A DNA stretch of 64,000 bases, from NCBI GenBank assembly GCA_035286465.1, contig DATEDF010000123.1, positions 1 to 64,000 of the forward strand, given 5' to 3'. Position 1 is the stretch's first letter. Every line of letters begins with the position of its first letter. Shown piece by piece: positions 43,762-52,321 of this stretch. The stretch is from Fen-1231 sp035286465. GTDB lineage: Bacteria; Gemmatimonadota; Gemmatimonadetes; Gemmatimonadales; Gemmatimonadaceae. Under the pieces are notes generated by a model. It was not told where the DNA came from, searched no databases, and was given only the letters and a program-made list of their open reading frames with translations. A program made the position numbers and the translations under genes.

Positions 43762-44531
43762 CAGGCGGACACGAGGCGCGCCGACGCCGAGCGCGCGCGC
43801 TCCAGGAGGGTGGCGACGTACGCCGTCGCGGGCGTGGCGGCGAGCGTCGCCATCGGCCCCTGCTGCTCGATCCGGCCGGCTCGCATCACCACGATCTCGT
43901 CGGCCAGGCGCGCCGCTTCGCCGAGGTCGTGCGTTACGAGGAGCATCGTCACGCCGGTCTCGCGCCGGGCGGCGTCGAACGCCTCCTGCAGATCGGCGCG
44001 CGTGATGGCGTCGAGCGCGCCGAAGGGCTCGTCAAGCAGGATCACGCCGGGCCGGGCCGCGAGCGCGCGCGCGAGCGATACCCGCTGGCGCTGGCCGCCC
44101 GACAGCTCGTGCGGGAAGCGCAGCCCGAACTCGCTCGGCGCGAGACCGACGAGCTCGAGCGCACGCGCCGCCGCCGCGTCCGGATCCGGAAGACCGAGAA
44201 GCGCAGGCACGAGGGCGACGTTTCGGAGCACGCGCCAGTGTGGAAGCAGGCCGCCCTGCTGCGGCACGTAGCCGAGCCGGCGTCGCAGCAGGACCGCGGG
44301 CTGCGTCGTGACATCCACGCTATCCATCTCGACCACGCCGCTCTCCGGCTGGACCATCCGGTTGAAGCAGCGCAGCAGCGTCGTCTTCCCCGAGCCGCTC
44401 TCCCCCACGAGGGCGACCGCGCGCGCCGCCGGGACGTCAATGCTCACGTCCACCAGCGCGCGCACGGCACCAAAGCGGTGCGTGACGTTGCGCGCGGAGA
44501 GAGAACTCGGAATGTTTCTCGGCTCGGACAC
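43761..44531 (-). CDS. ABC transporter ATPase (OpuCA/EgtV-like)
   Basis: A 256-residue nucleotide-binding subunit: Walker A GESGSGKTTL, Q-loop VPQQGGLLPH, signature LSGGQRQRVSLARAL, Walker B VILLDEPFGALD and the H-loop VTHDLGEA. It resembles ProV/OpuCA ATPases but lacks the C-terminal CBS domains used for osmotic gating in OpuA, as EgtV-type ATPases do. The gene overlaps the fusion permease by one base (TGATG), so the two are translationally coupled. The GTG at 44531 is my best start; it is not strongly supported because the purine-rich site GGGAGG lies rather far upstream. It is divergent from egtB; the shared region 44532-44649 should carry both promoters. Confidence 0.87.
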   Translation of the reverse strand: MSEPRNIPSSLSARNVTHRFGAVRALVDVSIDVPAARAVALVGESGSGKTTLLRCFNRMVQPESGVVEMDSVDVTTQPAVLLRRRLGYVPQQGGLLPHWRVLRNVALVPALLGLPDPDAAAARALELVGLAPSEFGLRFPHELSGGQRQRVSLARALAARPGVILLDEPFGALDAITRADLQEAFDAARRETGVTMLLVTHDLGEAARLADEIVVMRAGRIEQQGPMATLAATPATAYVATLLERARSASARLVSA

Positions 44532-44649
44532 GGCGGGGCGGGCTCGGAAGGCGATGCCTCCCAAGCTGGCGGCAGGGCGGCCGCAACGCCACCGCTGAGG
44601 GAACTTTCGCGGCCGCTGCCGCGTTGCACTCCGGATGGAGAAGGGCGTG

Positions 44650-45900
44650 ATGACCAGTTCAACAGTCGAGCGATATCGCGCCGTCCGCGCGCAGACGGAG
44701 GCGCTCTGCGCGCCGCTCGAGACCGAGGACTTCGTCGTCAGCACGATGACCGACGTCAGTCCGACGAAGTGGCACCTGGCCCATACGAGCTGGTTCTTCG
44801 AGACCTTCGTGCTCGCGCCGTTCACGAAGGGCTATGCGCCGCCGAATCCGAAGTACGCGTTCCTGTTCAACTCGTACTACGTGCAGGCCGGCGAGCGGCA
44901 TTGCCGCGCCCAGCGTGGGCTCGTGACGCGTCCGACCGTCGAGGAGGTGTTCGCGTATCGAGCGCACGTGGACGAGCACATGCTGGCGCTGCTCGACGAG
45001 ATCGGCGGGGACGCCGAACATCCCGCGGCCGCGCTCATCGAGCTGGGGTTGAACCACGAGCAGCAGCACCAGGAACTGCTCCTCACCGACATCAAGCACG
45101 TCTTCTGGATGAATCCGCTCCGGCCGGCGTACGCGCCACGCGCGCGCACACAGGATGCGGGCGGCGCCGAGCTCCGCTGGCATCCGGTGCGCGAAGGCGT
45201 TTACTGCATCGGGCACGGAGGCGACGGCTTCGCGTTCGACAACGAACGTCCCGCGCATCGCACGTTCGTGCAGGAGTTTCGCATCGCGTCGCGCCTCGCC
45301 ACGAACGGGGAGTTCCTCGCCTTCATCCAGGACGGCGGGTATCGCCGCGCGGAGCTCTGGCTGTCCAACGGCTGGGCCACCGTGAATGACCGCCGCTGGG
45401 AAGCCCCGCTCTACTGGGAGAAGTACGGCGACGGCTGGCGCGAGTTCACGCTCGCGGGAGACGAGCCCGTGGCGCCGGAACGGCCGGTGTGTCACGTCAG
45501 CTACTACGAGGCGGACGCGTATGCGCGGTGGGCGGGCTTCCGCCTCCCCACTGAGGCGGAATGGGAGGTCGCCGCCACGGAGGCCCCGATCGAAGGGCCG
45601 TTCGTCGAGGCGGGCGAGCTCCACCCCGCCCAGGCACGGGACGACGGCGGGCACGCGCCGTCGCAACTCTACGGCGACGCGTGGCAGTGGACGCAGAGCG
45701 CGTACGTCGCGTACCCGGGCTTCGTGCCGCAGCCGGGCGCGGTCGGCGAATACAACGGCAAGTGGATGTGCGACCAGTGGGTGTTGCGTGGCGCCTCGTG
45801 CGCGACTCCGCGGTCACACGCGCGCCGCACTTACCGCAACTTCTTCCCGTCGGACGCGCGCTGGCAGTTCAGCGGCATTCGTCTGGCCGCGGCGCCGTGA
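44650..45900 (+). CDS. egtB: Ergothioneine biosynthesis sulfoxide synthase EgtB
   Basis: EgtB of 416 residues, the non-heme iron enzyme that joins hercynine with cysteine or gamma-glutamylcysteine to make the sulfoxide intermediate. An N-terminal DinB-like domain carries the iron ligands: the first His in KWHLAHTSWFFE and the pair in LGLNHEQQHQEL. The C-terminal FGE-sulfatase-like domain shows FRIASRLATNGEFLAFI, CHVSYYEADAYARWAGFRLPTEAEWE, ASCATPRSHARRTYRNFF and FSGIRLA. The ATG at 44650 has a strong GGAGAAGG site 6 bp upstream and is preferred to one at 44635. It overlaps egtD by 4 bp (GTGA). Confidence 0.95.
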   Translation: MTSSTVERYRAVRAQTEALCAPLETEDFVVSTMTDVSPTKWHLAHTSWFFETFVLAPFTKGYAPPNPKYAFLFNSYYVQAGERHCRAQRGLVTRPTVEEVFAYRAHVDEHMLALLDEIGGDAEHPAAALIELGLNHEQQHQELLLTDIKHVFWMNPLRPAYAPRARTQDAGGAELRWHPVREGVYCIGHGGDGFAFDNERPAHRTFVQEFRIASRLATNGEFLAFIQDGGYRRAELWLSNGWATVNDRRWEAPLYWEKYGDGWREFTLAGDEPVAPERPVCHVSYYEADAYARWAGFRLPTEAEWEVAATEAPIEGPFVEAGELHPAQARDDGGHAPSQLYGDAWQWTQSAYVAYPGFVPQPGAVGEYNGKWMCDQWVLRGASCATPRSHARRTYRNFFPSDARWQFSGIRLAAAP

Positions 45901-46883
45901 GTGCGCCGCTCCGCTCGCCTGCTCCGCGCGCCGGAGCCCGCCCTGCGCCCGGGGACGTCAGTACGCTCCGGCGTGAGGTGCTCGGCGGCCTCCTCGGCGC
46001 GCCGAAGACGCTGCCGGCAAAGCTCTTCTATGACGAGACCGGCGCGCGCCTGTTCGAGCGGATCTGCACGCTCGACGAGTATTATCTGACGCGCGCCGAG
46101 CTCGAGATCCTGCGCGAGCGCGCCGGCGAGATCGCGGCGCTCGCGGGGCCGCGATGCGCGCTCGTCGAGTACGGGAGCGGCGCGGGGGTCAAGGCGCGAA
46201 CATTGCTCGACGCGCTCGACCAGCCGGCGGCATATGTGCCGATTGACATCTCCCGGACGCAGCTCGATCGCGTGGCGTCGGAGCTTGCGTCGGCCTACCC
46301 GGGCGTGCGGGTGCATCCCATCTGCGCCGACTACACGGAACCCCTGCGCCTGGACTCGCGCCCAGCCCGCGGCCGTTGCGTCGCGTTCTTTCCGGGCTCC
46401 ACCATCGGCAACTTCCATCCGGCGGAGGCGACCGCATTCCTCGGCCGGATACGGCGCACCGTCGGGCCCGAGGGCGCCCTCGTGCTCGGCGTGGATCGCC
46501 GCAAGGACCCGCGCGTGCTCCACGCTGCGTACAACGACGCAGCCGGCGTGACCGCGGCGTTCAACCTGAACGTGCTCTCGCGCATCAACCGGGAGCTGGG
46601 CGCCGACTTCGAGCTCACGCGATTCGTGCACCGCGCATTCTTCAATCGCGACGCCAGCCGCATCGAGATGCACCTCGAGAGCACGGTGCGTCAGGTCGTC
46701 GTCGTGGGCGACACACCGGTGAGCTTCACGCACGGCGAGACGATCTGGACGGAGTCGTCGTACAAGTACGATCGGCGCCGTCTCGAGGGGCTCGTGTCGG
46801 CGGCCGGGTTCTCGATCGCACGTCTCTGGTCCGACAGCCAGGCGCGATTCTGGGTCGCCTTTCTCACGGCGCGCCGAGTGTGA
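45897..46883 (+). CDS. egtD: Histidine N-alpha-trimethyltransferase EgtD
   Basis: EgtD of 328 residues: SAM-dependent trimethylation of histidine to hercynine, the first ergothioneine step. Family signatures: KTLPAKLFYDETGARLFERI, the histidine/acetyl-binding DEYYLTRAE, SAM loop VEYGSGAGVKARTLL, YVPIDISRTQL, FFPGSTIGNF, and the substrate-Asp/Asn stretch VLGVDRRKD followed by AYNDAAGVTAAFNLN. It starts with GTG at 45897, overlapping the egtB stop (GTGA). No EgtC amidase or EgtE lyase is seen nearby, so the pathway must use another lyase or the gene is elsewhere. The divergent EgtUV-like transporter strengthens the thiol-betaine theme. Confidence 0.95.
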   Translation: MSAPLRSPAPRAGARPAPGDVSTLRREVLGGLLGAPKTLPAKLFYDETGARLFERICTLDEYYLTRAELEILRERAGEIAALAGPRCALVEYGSGAGVKARTLLDALDQPAAYVPIDISRTQLDRVASELASAYPGVRVHPICADYTEPLRLDSRPARGRCVAFFPGSTIGNFHPAEATAFLGRIRRTVGPEGALVLGVDRRKDPRVLHAAYNDAAGVTAAFNLNVLSRINRELGADFELTRFVHRAFFNRDASRIEMHLESTVRQVVVVGDTPVSFTHGETIWTESSYKYDRRRLEGLVSAAGFSIARLWSDSQARFWVAFLTARRV

Positions 46884-46910
46884 CGGGCGCCGCAACCGCG
46901 GAGGGTACGG

Positions 46911-47390
46911 GTGAACGCCAACGCTAGCTGGCAGAGCATCGTCGCGTCTGCGCTCGACTGGGAGCAGGCGCACGTCACGCTGGAAAAGGCGGTGAACGGA
47001 CTCCGGCCCGAGTTGCGCGGACAGCGGCCGGCTACTCTGCCGTGGTCGGCCTGGGAGATCCTCGACCACGTCCGGCGCACGCAATACGACCTGCTCGAGT
47101 TCTGCCGCAATCCTTCGTACCACGAACCCAAATGGCCGGACGACTACTGGCCGGGGAATCCGGAGCCGCCGAGCGACACCGCGTGGGACGAGTGCGTGGC
47201 CGCCATTCGGCGCGATCGCGCGGACTTCGCGCGTTTCACGACCGAGGCGGGGCGCGACCTCACGGCGAAGATTCCGCACGGCACGGGACAGACGTACCTG
47301 AGAACCGTGCTGGTGGCCGTGGATCACTGCGCCTACCACGTGGGTCAGATCGTGATCGTGCGACGGCTCCTGGGTGCGTGGCCGACGTGA
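46911..47390 (+). CDS. DinB family protein
   Basis: A 159-residue DinB-like four-helix protein starting with GTG, 27 bp downstream of egtD and probably in the same operon. Metal-binding pattern: WEILDHVRRTQYDLLEF in the second helix and DHCAYHVGQIVIVRRLLG at the end. DinB-fold enzymes include metal-dependent thiol transferases, and EgtB itself carries a DinB domain, so a role in ergothioneine-dependent thiol chemistry is a reasonable guess, not shown. A second, weakly similar DinB gene is at 7563-8060. Confidence 0.8.
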   Translation: MNANASWQSIVASALDWEQAHVTLEKAVNGLRPELRGQRPATLPWSAWEILDHVRRTQYDLLEFCRNPSYHEPKWPDDYWPGNPEPPSDTAWDECVAAIRRDRADFARFTTEAGRDLTAKIPHGTGQTYLRTVLVAVDHCAYHVGQIVIVRRLLGAWPT

Positions 47391-47399
47391 CGGCCTGAG

Positions 47400-47431
47400 A
47401 ACGTGACGACTTGGCAACGTGACGACTTGGC
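47400..47431. repeat. 16-bp direct tandem repeat
   Basis: Two identical copies of aacgtgacgacttggc (47400-47415 and 47416-47431) lie just after the DinB stop codon, beside the hairpin at 47439-47460. No function is evident. Confidence 0.7.
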
Positions 47432-47438
47432 AACGCCG

Positions 47439-47460
47439 GGCGCGTCCTCGTGGACGCGCC
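47439..47460. terminator. Hairpin between convergent DinB and histidine-kinase genes
   Basis: A perfect 9-bp stem (ggcgcgtcc / ggacgcgcc) with a TCGT tetraloop sits in the 73-bp gap between two convergent genes, four bases before the histidine-kinase stop. It is well placed as a bidirectional terminator, though without a T-run. Confidence 0.5.
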
Positions 47461-47463
47461 GGA

Positions 47464-48879
47464 TCACCGCGTCCCGGCGGCAGGCCGCTCCGCCGCGACG
47501 GGGAGACGGACGCTGAACCGCGTGCGGCCCGCCTCCGACTCGACGTCAATCTCGCCGTCGTGCCGTCGCACGAGCTTCTGCACGATGTCGAGGCCGAGTC
47601 CCGTGCCCTGACCGACCGGCTTGGTGGTGAAGAACGGATCGAAGATGCGGCTCCTGTGCTCCGCGGGGATCCCGGGTCCGTTATCGGTGACCCGCACGAC
47701 GACCTCGCCTCCTTCGACGCGCGCCGACACCTCGACGCGACCCGCCGTGCCCACGGCGTCGAGCGCATTGTCAACGAGGTTCACCCAGACCTGATTGAGC
47801 TCGCCGCCGAAGCCGGGGACGCGCGGGAGGTCCGGCGGCACGACCACGGAGACCGCGACCGATTTCGCGCGTGCCTTCGACGCGAGCACCGCCAGCGTGT
47901 CGGCCAGCCCCTGGCCGACGTCCACCGGTTCCTTCACCGTCGCCTGGTCCATGTACGTGAAGCGTTTCACCGCCGACACGAGGTCGTGAATGCGGCCGGC
48001 GCCGCGCTCGACGTCCGACGCGAGCGCGCGCGCGGCGCAGCCGGCGCCCAGCCAGCGCAACGCCGCGTGGAGCGCGTCACCGTCGAGCTCCCGGGCGAGC
48101 GCCTCGAGTGCGTCGAGCGTCAGCGGCGTCTCGGCGAGCGGCGCCGCCGCGTCCTGGTCGCCGCCGTGCCCTTCGAGCCAGGTCGTGATCGTGTCCTCCC
48201 GGTCGGCACGCTCGATCGGTGACAGGACGGAGGTGACCGGGGATGCGAGGCAGAGCGCGCGCACGCGGTCGAGCGCGGCGCGCTGCGTGGCGGTGAGCGC
48301 CGCTGCGCCGAGCGCGCGCGCGGCCTCGTCGGCCTCGGCCAATGCGTCCGGCAGCAGCTTGGCGCTCCGTACCGCCGCCGACGCCGGATTGTTCAACTCG
48401 TGCGCCAGGCCCGCCGCCAGCCGGCCGAGCGACACCATCTTCTCATCGTGGAGGTCGCTCGCATTGAACACGCGTGCGCGGTCGAGCATGACGTGGACGA
48501 GCGCCGCGGTGACGTTCGGGCACTCGCGGATCATCTCCGGGATGTGCTTGCGGTGGACCGAGAGCACCTCGGCCGGCTGCTCGACGATCGAGTCTCCCGG
48601 TGCGGTGCGCAGGCGCGAGTAGGGCAGCAGACCGGTGACGTCGCCAGCACGCCAATCCATCACTTTCTTCCGGCCGCCGCCACGATCAAGGTGATGCGCG
48701 ATCGCCCCGGAGAGGACGATGTAGAGCTCGTCCACTGGTTGCCCCTTGTGCGAGACGATCTCGCCGGCGGCAAATCGCTCGAGCGTGCCGTGCGCGACCA
48801 GCCAGGCGAGCTCTTCGCGAGGCGCGGCCGCGAGGGTCTGGTGCGCGGCAACGCGATCAACGAGACCGGCGTCCATCAT
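47464..48879 (-). CDS. Sensor histidine kinase with cyclic-nucleotide-binding domain
   Basis: A 471-residue soluble histidine kinase. An N-terminal cNMP-binding (CRP-like) domain (about residues 10-125; AAGEIVSHKGQPVDELYIVLSG) is followed by a dimerisation helix with the phospho-acceptor in LAAGLAHELNNPASAA (about His165) and a HATPase_c domain with NLVDNALDAVG, VTDNGPGIPAEH, FDPFFTTK and GTGLGLDIV. No membrane segments. The ATG at 48879 has GGGAAGG five bases upstream; a GTG at 48900 is the alternative. It is 33 bp downstream of the receiver/oxidoreductase fusion gene, clearly one operon: the kinase probably phosphorylates that receiver, or a redox signal from it controls the kinase. Confidence 0.9.
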   Translation of the reverse strand: MMDAGLVDRVAAHQTLAAAPREELAWLVAHGTLERFAAGEIVSHKGQPVDELYIVLSGAIAHHLDRGGGRKKVMDWRAGDVTGLLPYSRLRTAPGDSIVEQPAEVLSVHRKHIPEMIRECPNVTAALVHVMLDRARVFNASDLHDEKMVSLGRLAAGLAHELNNPASAAVRSAKLLPDALAEADEAARALGAAALTATQRAALDRVRALCLASPVTSVLSPIERADREDTITTWLEGHGGDQDAAAPLAETPLTLDALEALARELDGDALHAALRWLGAGCAARALASDVERGAGRIHDLVSAVKRFTYMDQATVKEPVDVGQGLADTLAVLASKARAKSVAVSVVVPPDLPRVPGFGGELNQVWVNLVDNALDAVGTAGRVEVSARVEGGEVVVRVTDNGPGIPAEHRSRIFDPFFTTKPVGQGTGLGLDIVQKLVRRHDGEIDVESEAGRTRFSVRLPVAAERPAAGTR

Positions 48880-48912
48880 CTGCACCTTCCCGAGAGCCAC
48901 ATTCGCGTCACC

Positions 48913-50574
48913 TCAGACGGTCTGCAGGTACTGGTGGACCATGCCCACCGTGCCGGACCCTTCGCCGACCGCCGACGCCACGCGCTTTCCTGAGCCGTGG
49001 CGCGCGTCGCCAGCGGCGAACACCCCCGGCACGCTCGTCTCGTACAGGAACGGGTCGCGGTCCGCCGTCCACCCCTTCGGCCGCCGTCCGTCCACCAGCA
49101 GGTCGCGCCCCGTGACGATGAAGCCCTGCGGATCGCGTTCCACGAATCCCGCGACGATCTCCGTCCGCGGCGCCGTTCCGATGAACACGAACATCGCCGC
49201 GGCGTTCACCTCGCGCATCGCGCCGGTCGCGGCGTCGGCCAGCGTGATCGCTTCGAGCCGGCCGTCGCCGCGCACGCTGTGCACGACCGTCTTCGTGAGC
49301 ACCTCGACGTTCTTCGTCTCCGCGATGCGGTCCACGAGATACTGCGACATGCCGGCGGCGAGCGACTCGCCGCGGATCAGCATCGTCACCCGGCGCGCGT
49401 GCCGCGAGAAGAAGAGCGCCCCCTGGCCCGCCGAGTTCGCGCCACCGACGACGTAGACGTCCCGGTTCCGGTACGCGGCCGCCTCCGTGAGCGCCGCCCC
49501 GTAGTACACGCCGGCGCCCACGAGTGGCTCGACGCCGGGCGCCTCCAGCCGCCGGACCTCCATTCCGGAAGCGATGAGCACCACGTAGGCGCTCAGCTCG
49601 GAGCCGTCGGCGAGTTTCACGGTCCGGTACGGGTCGTCGCGCCGGAGTTCCACGACGTCCTGGGCGGTGATGATCTCCGCTCCGAATCGCTTCGCCTGCG
49701 TCGCGGCGCGGCGCGCGAGGTCGGCGCCGCTCACGCCGCCCGGAAAGCCGAGGTAGTTCTCGATCTGCGAGCTGGTGCCGGCCTGCCCGCCCGGCGCGCT
49801 CCGCTCGACCAGGATCGTGCGCAGCCCTTCCGATGCGCCGTACACCGCGGCGGCGAGTCCCGCCGGCCCGCCGCCGACGATCACCAGGTCGTAGAACGGC
49901 CGCCGGGGTCGCGTCTGCATCGCGAGCTTGTCCGCGAGCTCGCGCGAAGTGGGCTGCACGAGCGTCGAGCCGTCGGGGAAGAAGACGACCGGGAGGCGCG
50001 TCATGCCGTCGGCGAGCCCCTCGACCAGCGCACGCGCCGGCGCGTCGCGATCGAGGTCGAGCCACTGGTACGGCACCTGGTTCGTCGAGAGGAAGTCCTT
50101 CACCGCGAAGCTCGACGGCGAGAACTCGGTGCCGGCCACACGTACCCCGTCGAACGACGGGCGCGCACGCGCCATCCAGTCGGCCAGCAGGTCGTCGAGC
50201 ACCGGATAGAGCCGTTCCTGCGGCGGCTCCCACGGTTTCAGAAGATAGTGGTCGAGTCCGACGCGATTGATCGCCGCGATCGCGGTCTCGGTATCGGCAT
50301 AGGCGGTGAGCAGCACGCGCCGCGCGTCGGGATAGAGCTTGAGCGCCTCGATGAGGAACTGCGTTCCCGTCATCTCCGGCATGCGCTCGTCCACGAGGAA
50401 CAGGGCCACCGCGGCGCCGCGCTGCTTGAGTTGCCGCGTCGTCTCGAGCGCCTGCGGCCCCGACCCGGCCTTCACCACGCGATAGTCCGCGCGGAAGTGC
50501 TGCCGCAGGTCGCGGTCCACCGCGTTCAGCACCTCCGGATCGTCGTCCACGGCGAGAATGACGGGCTTGCTCAT
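48913..50574 (-). CDS. Receiver domain fused to thioredoxin-reductase-like flavoprotein
   Basis: A 553-residue fusion. Residues 1-125 are a response-regulator receiver: acidic Asp10-12 (VDDD), phospho-acceptor Asp62 in LFLVDERMPE, conserved Thr in VLLTAYAD and Lys in LLKPW. A short thioredoxin-like linker domain follows (about 150-220). Then a thioredoxin-reductase-like FAD/NAD(P)H domain: GGGPAGLAAAVYGA, GGQAGTSSQIENYLGFPGG, an NAD loop YVVGGANSAGQGA and the end VPGVFAAGDARHG. The redox-active CxxC of true thioredoxin reductases is replaced around TSSQIEN, so it cannot reduce thioredoxin in the usual way. It forms an operon with the downstream cNMP-binding histidine kinase. ATG at 50574 chosen at the receiver start. 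Confidence 0.9.
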   Translation of the reverse strand: MSKPVILAVDDDPEVLNAVDRDLRQHFRADYRVVKAGSGPQALETTRQLKQRGAAVALFLVDERMPEMTGTQFLIEALKLYPDARRVLLTAYADTETAIAAINRVGLDHYLLKPWEPPQERLYPVLDDLLADWMARARPSFDGVRVAGTEFSPSSFAVKDFLSTNQVPYQWLDLDRDAPARALVEGLADGMTRLPVVFFPDGSTLVQPTSRELADKLAMQTRPRRPFYDLVIVGGGPAGLAAAVYGASEGLRTILVERSAPGGQAGTSSQIENYLGFPGGVSGADLARRAATQAKRFGAEIITAQDVVELRRDDPYRTVKLADGSELSAYVVLIASGMEVRRLEAPGVEPLVGAGVYYGAALTEAAAYRNRDVYVVGGANSAGQGALFFSRHARRVTMLIRGESLAAGMSQYLVDRIAETKNVEVLTKTVVHSVRGDGRLEAITLADAATGAMREVNAAAMFVFIGTAPRTEIVAGFVERDPQGFIVTGRDLLVDGRRPKGWTADRDPFLYETSVPGVFAAGDARHGSGKRVASAVGEGSGTVGMVHQYLQTV

Positions 50575-50640
50575 CGGGATGAGCCGGCGCATCGGCGAGG
50601 ATCGCGACGCGCGAGAGAGATGCGCCCGGCTGTCATCGCC

Positions 50641-51291
50641 CTACGGGTTGATCACCACGTACCGCCAGAGCCGCGCCGTCTCCTTCTCCCCCACGTACTT
50701 CCCGATCTCGCGCTGGAACTGCTCCTGCGTCTTCCACGGGCGGTACTCCTTGAACTCGCGCACCATCCGCCGCCCGGCGCCCGGGATGCTCAGGATGTCC
50801 TCGTCGGTCGCCGTGTTCAGATCCACCGGAATGAAGACGTACTGCTTGAGCCGCTCGACCTCGGCCTTGTCCACGTACTTCCCGATCTCGCGGTCGAACT
50901 GCTCGAAGCTCTTCCACGGCCGGTATTCGTTGAACTCCCGCACCATCCGCGGGCCGGCACCTGGAATCAGCAGGATCTCCTCGCGCGTGCCCGTGTTCAG
51001 GTTCACGTGGATGAAGATCTTCGTGTAGGCCGCCGCCGTCTGCTCGGCGTTGAGCGAGCCCCGGAGGAACGCGTCCAGCTCCCGGATCCCCGCGAAGGGC
51101 CGCTTCGCGACCAGGTCCTTCACGATCGCGCTCGTGAGCCCCGGCACCGCGGTGAGTTGCGCTTCGGTCGCCGTGTTCGCGTCCACGATCGTCGCGCTCT
51201 TCCCTACCTGCGCGGGAGCCGGGGCCGCGAGGCCGGCCGCGAGGAACGCGCCGGCCACCGCGCGCCAGGCAACGGATGTCGTTCGGTTCAT
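50641..51291 (-). CDS. Exported protein with three ComEA-like helix-hairpin-helix repeats
   Basis: A 216-residue exported protein. After a signal peptide (cleavage near APAQ) come three tandem HhH units of the ComEA type: DANTATEAQLTAVPGLTSAI, LNTGTREEILLIPGAGPRMV and LNTATDEDILSIPGAGRRMV, each followed by a helix with RPF or RPW and, for the last two, FDREIGKYV or FQREIGKYV. HhH domains usually bind DNA non-specifically, so surface DNA binding as in natural transformation is conceivable; no other competence genes are near. The ATG overlaps the stop of the upstream membrane-protein gene by one base (TGATG). The repeats at the second and third units are very alike, suggesting recent duplication. 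Confidence 0.82.
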   Translation of the reverse strand: MNRTTSVAWRAVAGAFLAAGLAAPAPAQVGKSATIVDANTATEAQLTAVPGLTSAIVKDLVAKRPFAGIRELDAFLRGSLNAEQTAAAYTKIFIHVNLNTGTREEILLIPGAGPRMVREFNEYRPWKSFEQFDREIGKYVDKAEVERLKQYVFIPVDLNTATDEDILSIPGAGRRMVREFKEYRPWKTQEQFQREIGKYVGEKETARLWRYVVINP

Positions 51292-51809
51292 CACTCTGCT
51301 CCGGTTGAATGTCCTGGTGCGCCCGTCTTCACTTCGAGGAGCGGGTGCCGCCACGTCCACGCGAGGCCGATGAGTCCCAGCACGATCATCGCGCCGGGCC
51401 CCAGGATCGGCGGCGACGAGCCCTTGATGGCCTCGCGAAAGAGCGCGAGCCCGGCGAAGTCGGGATGGCGCTCCAGCGCGAACTCGGTCTTCGCGGAGTA
51501 ATGAAGGTACATCCCGACGAAGCCGCTCGCGATGAAGAGCCCCATCAGGAGCCGCAGCGCGCGGAGGACGGCGCGCGCACGGGTGAGGGCGTACACACCC
51601 GGCACCAGCGCGCCGAGGGCGAGCAGCACGAGCGGCACGAACTGCCACTCGTCCTCCCAGTGTTTCGAGAGGAGCAGGTCCGCGAGCGTCCCCAGCGCGC
51701 CGCCCACGAGCAGCGCGAGGAGGAACGTCCGCACCGTAGCGAGCGTCGCGGCGGGGCTCGCCGCGTCCGACGGCCTCACCTCACGCGGCGGCAGCGACCG
51801 GCCGCGCAC
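51291..51809 (-). CDS. Small integral membrane protein of unknown function
   Basis: A 172-residue protein with four predicted membrane helices (about residues 27-48, 56-76, 85-104 and 135-155). Family not recognised. Notable segments are LSKHWEDEWQFVPLVLLALG between helices one and two and MYLHYSAKTEFALERHPDFAG between three and four. The GTG start at 51809 directly follows the RidA stop codon, and its own stop overlaps the HhH gene start (TGATG). The three genes are therefore one translationally coupled unit, although their joint purpose is unclear. Confidence 0.75.
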   Translation of the reverse strand: MRGRSLPPREVRPSDAASPAATLATVRTFLLALLVGGALGTLADLLLSKHWEDEWQFVPLVLLALGALVPGVYALTRARAVLRALRLLMGLFIASGFVGMYLHYSAKTEFALERHPDFAGLALFREAIKGSSPPILGPGAMIVLGLIGLAWTWRHPLLEVKTGAPGHSTGAE

Positions 51810-52286
51810 TCACTTCGGGATCGCCGCGATGCACTCGATCTCGACCTTCGCCCCGGCACGCACCAGCGCCGCCACCACCACGGTCGAGCGTGCCGGCGGG
51901 TCCTTGGCCGCCGAAAAGAAGGCGCGGTATGCCTCGTTCATCCTGGCGAAGTCGTTGACGTCAGTCAGAAACACGGTGCACTTCACGATGTTGTCCACCG
52001 TGGTCCCAGCCGCGTCGAGTACCGGTTTCATGTTCTCGAGCGCCTGCTTCGTCTGCCCTTCGATCGTGCTGTCGCGGCCGCCGAGCTGGCCCGAGAGGAA
52101 GAGCAGGTCGCCGACGCGGATTCCCGGAGTCAGCATCGGCGATCGGGTAGCGCCGGACGGAACGACCGCCTGCTTGGGCGAGGCCTGGGCCCCTGCGCCC
52201 GCGCCCGGCGTGAGCACGGCGACCGCGCCGAGCAGAGCGCCGGCGACGAGGACAGCGAAGTGACGACGTGCGTGCGTCGAATGCAT
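51810..52286 (-). CDS. Exported RidA/YjgF family protein
   Basis: A 158-residue RidA-fold protein (imine/enamine deaminase family) with a signal peptide (HFAVLVAGALLGAVAVLTPG), which is uncommon for a family that mostly works in the cytoplasm on PLP-enzyme by-products. The fold is complete: GIRVGDLLFLSGQLGG, TKQALENMKPVLDAAG, IVKCTVFLTDVNDFARMNEAY, and the active-site Arg in PPARSTVVVAALVRAGAKVEIECIA. I chose the start at 52286 directly before the signal peptide. It lies 35 bp downstream of the M14 peptidase gene and leads the membrane/HhH gene pair. Confidence 0.85.
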   Translation of the reverse strand: MHSTHARRHFAVLVAGALLGAVAVLTPGAGAGAQASPKQAVVPSGATRSPMLTPGIRVGDLLFLSGQLGGRDSTIEGQTKQALENMKPVLDAAGTTVDNIVKCTVFLTDVNDFARMNEAYRAFFSAAKDPPARSTVVVAALVRAGAKVEIECIAAIPK

Positions 52287-52321
52287 CCGGGTCTCTCCCA
52301 GGCAAACGGTGAACGGTCTCC

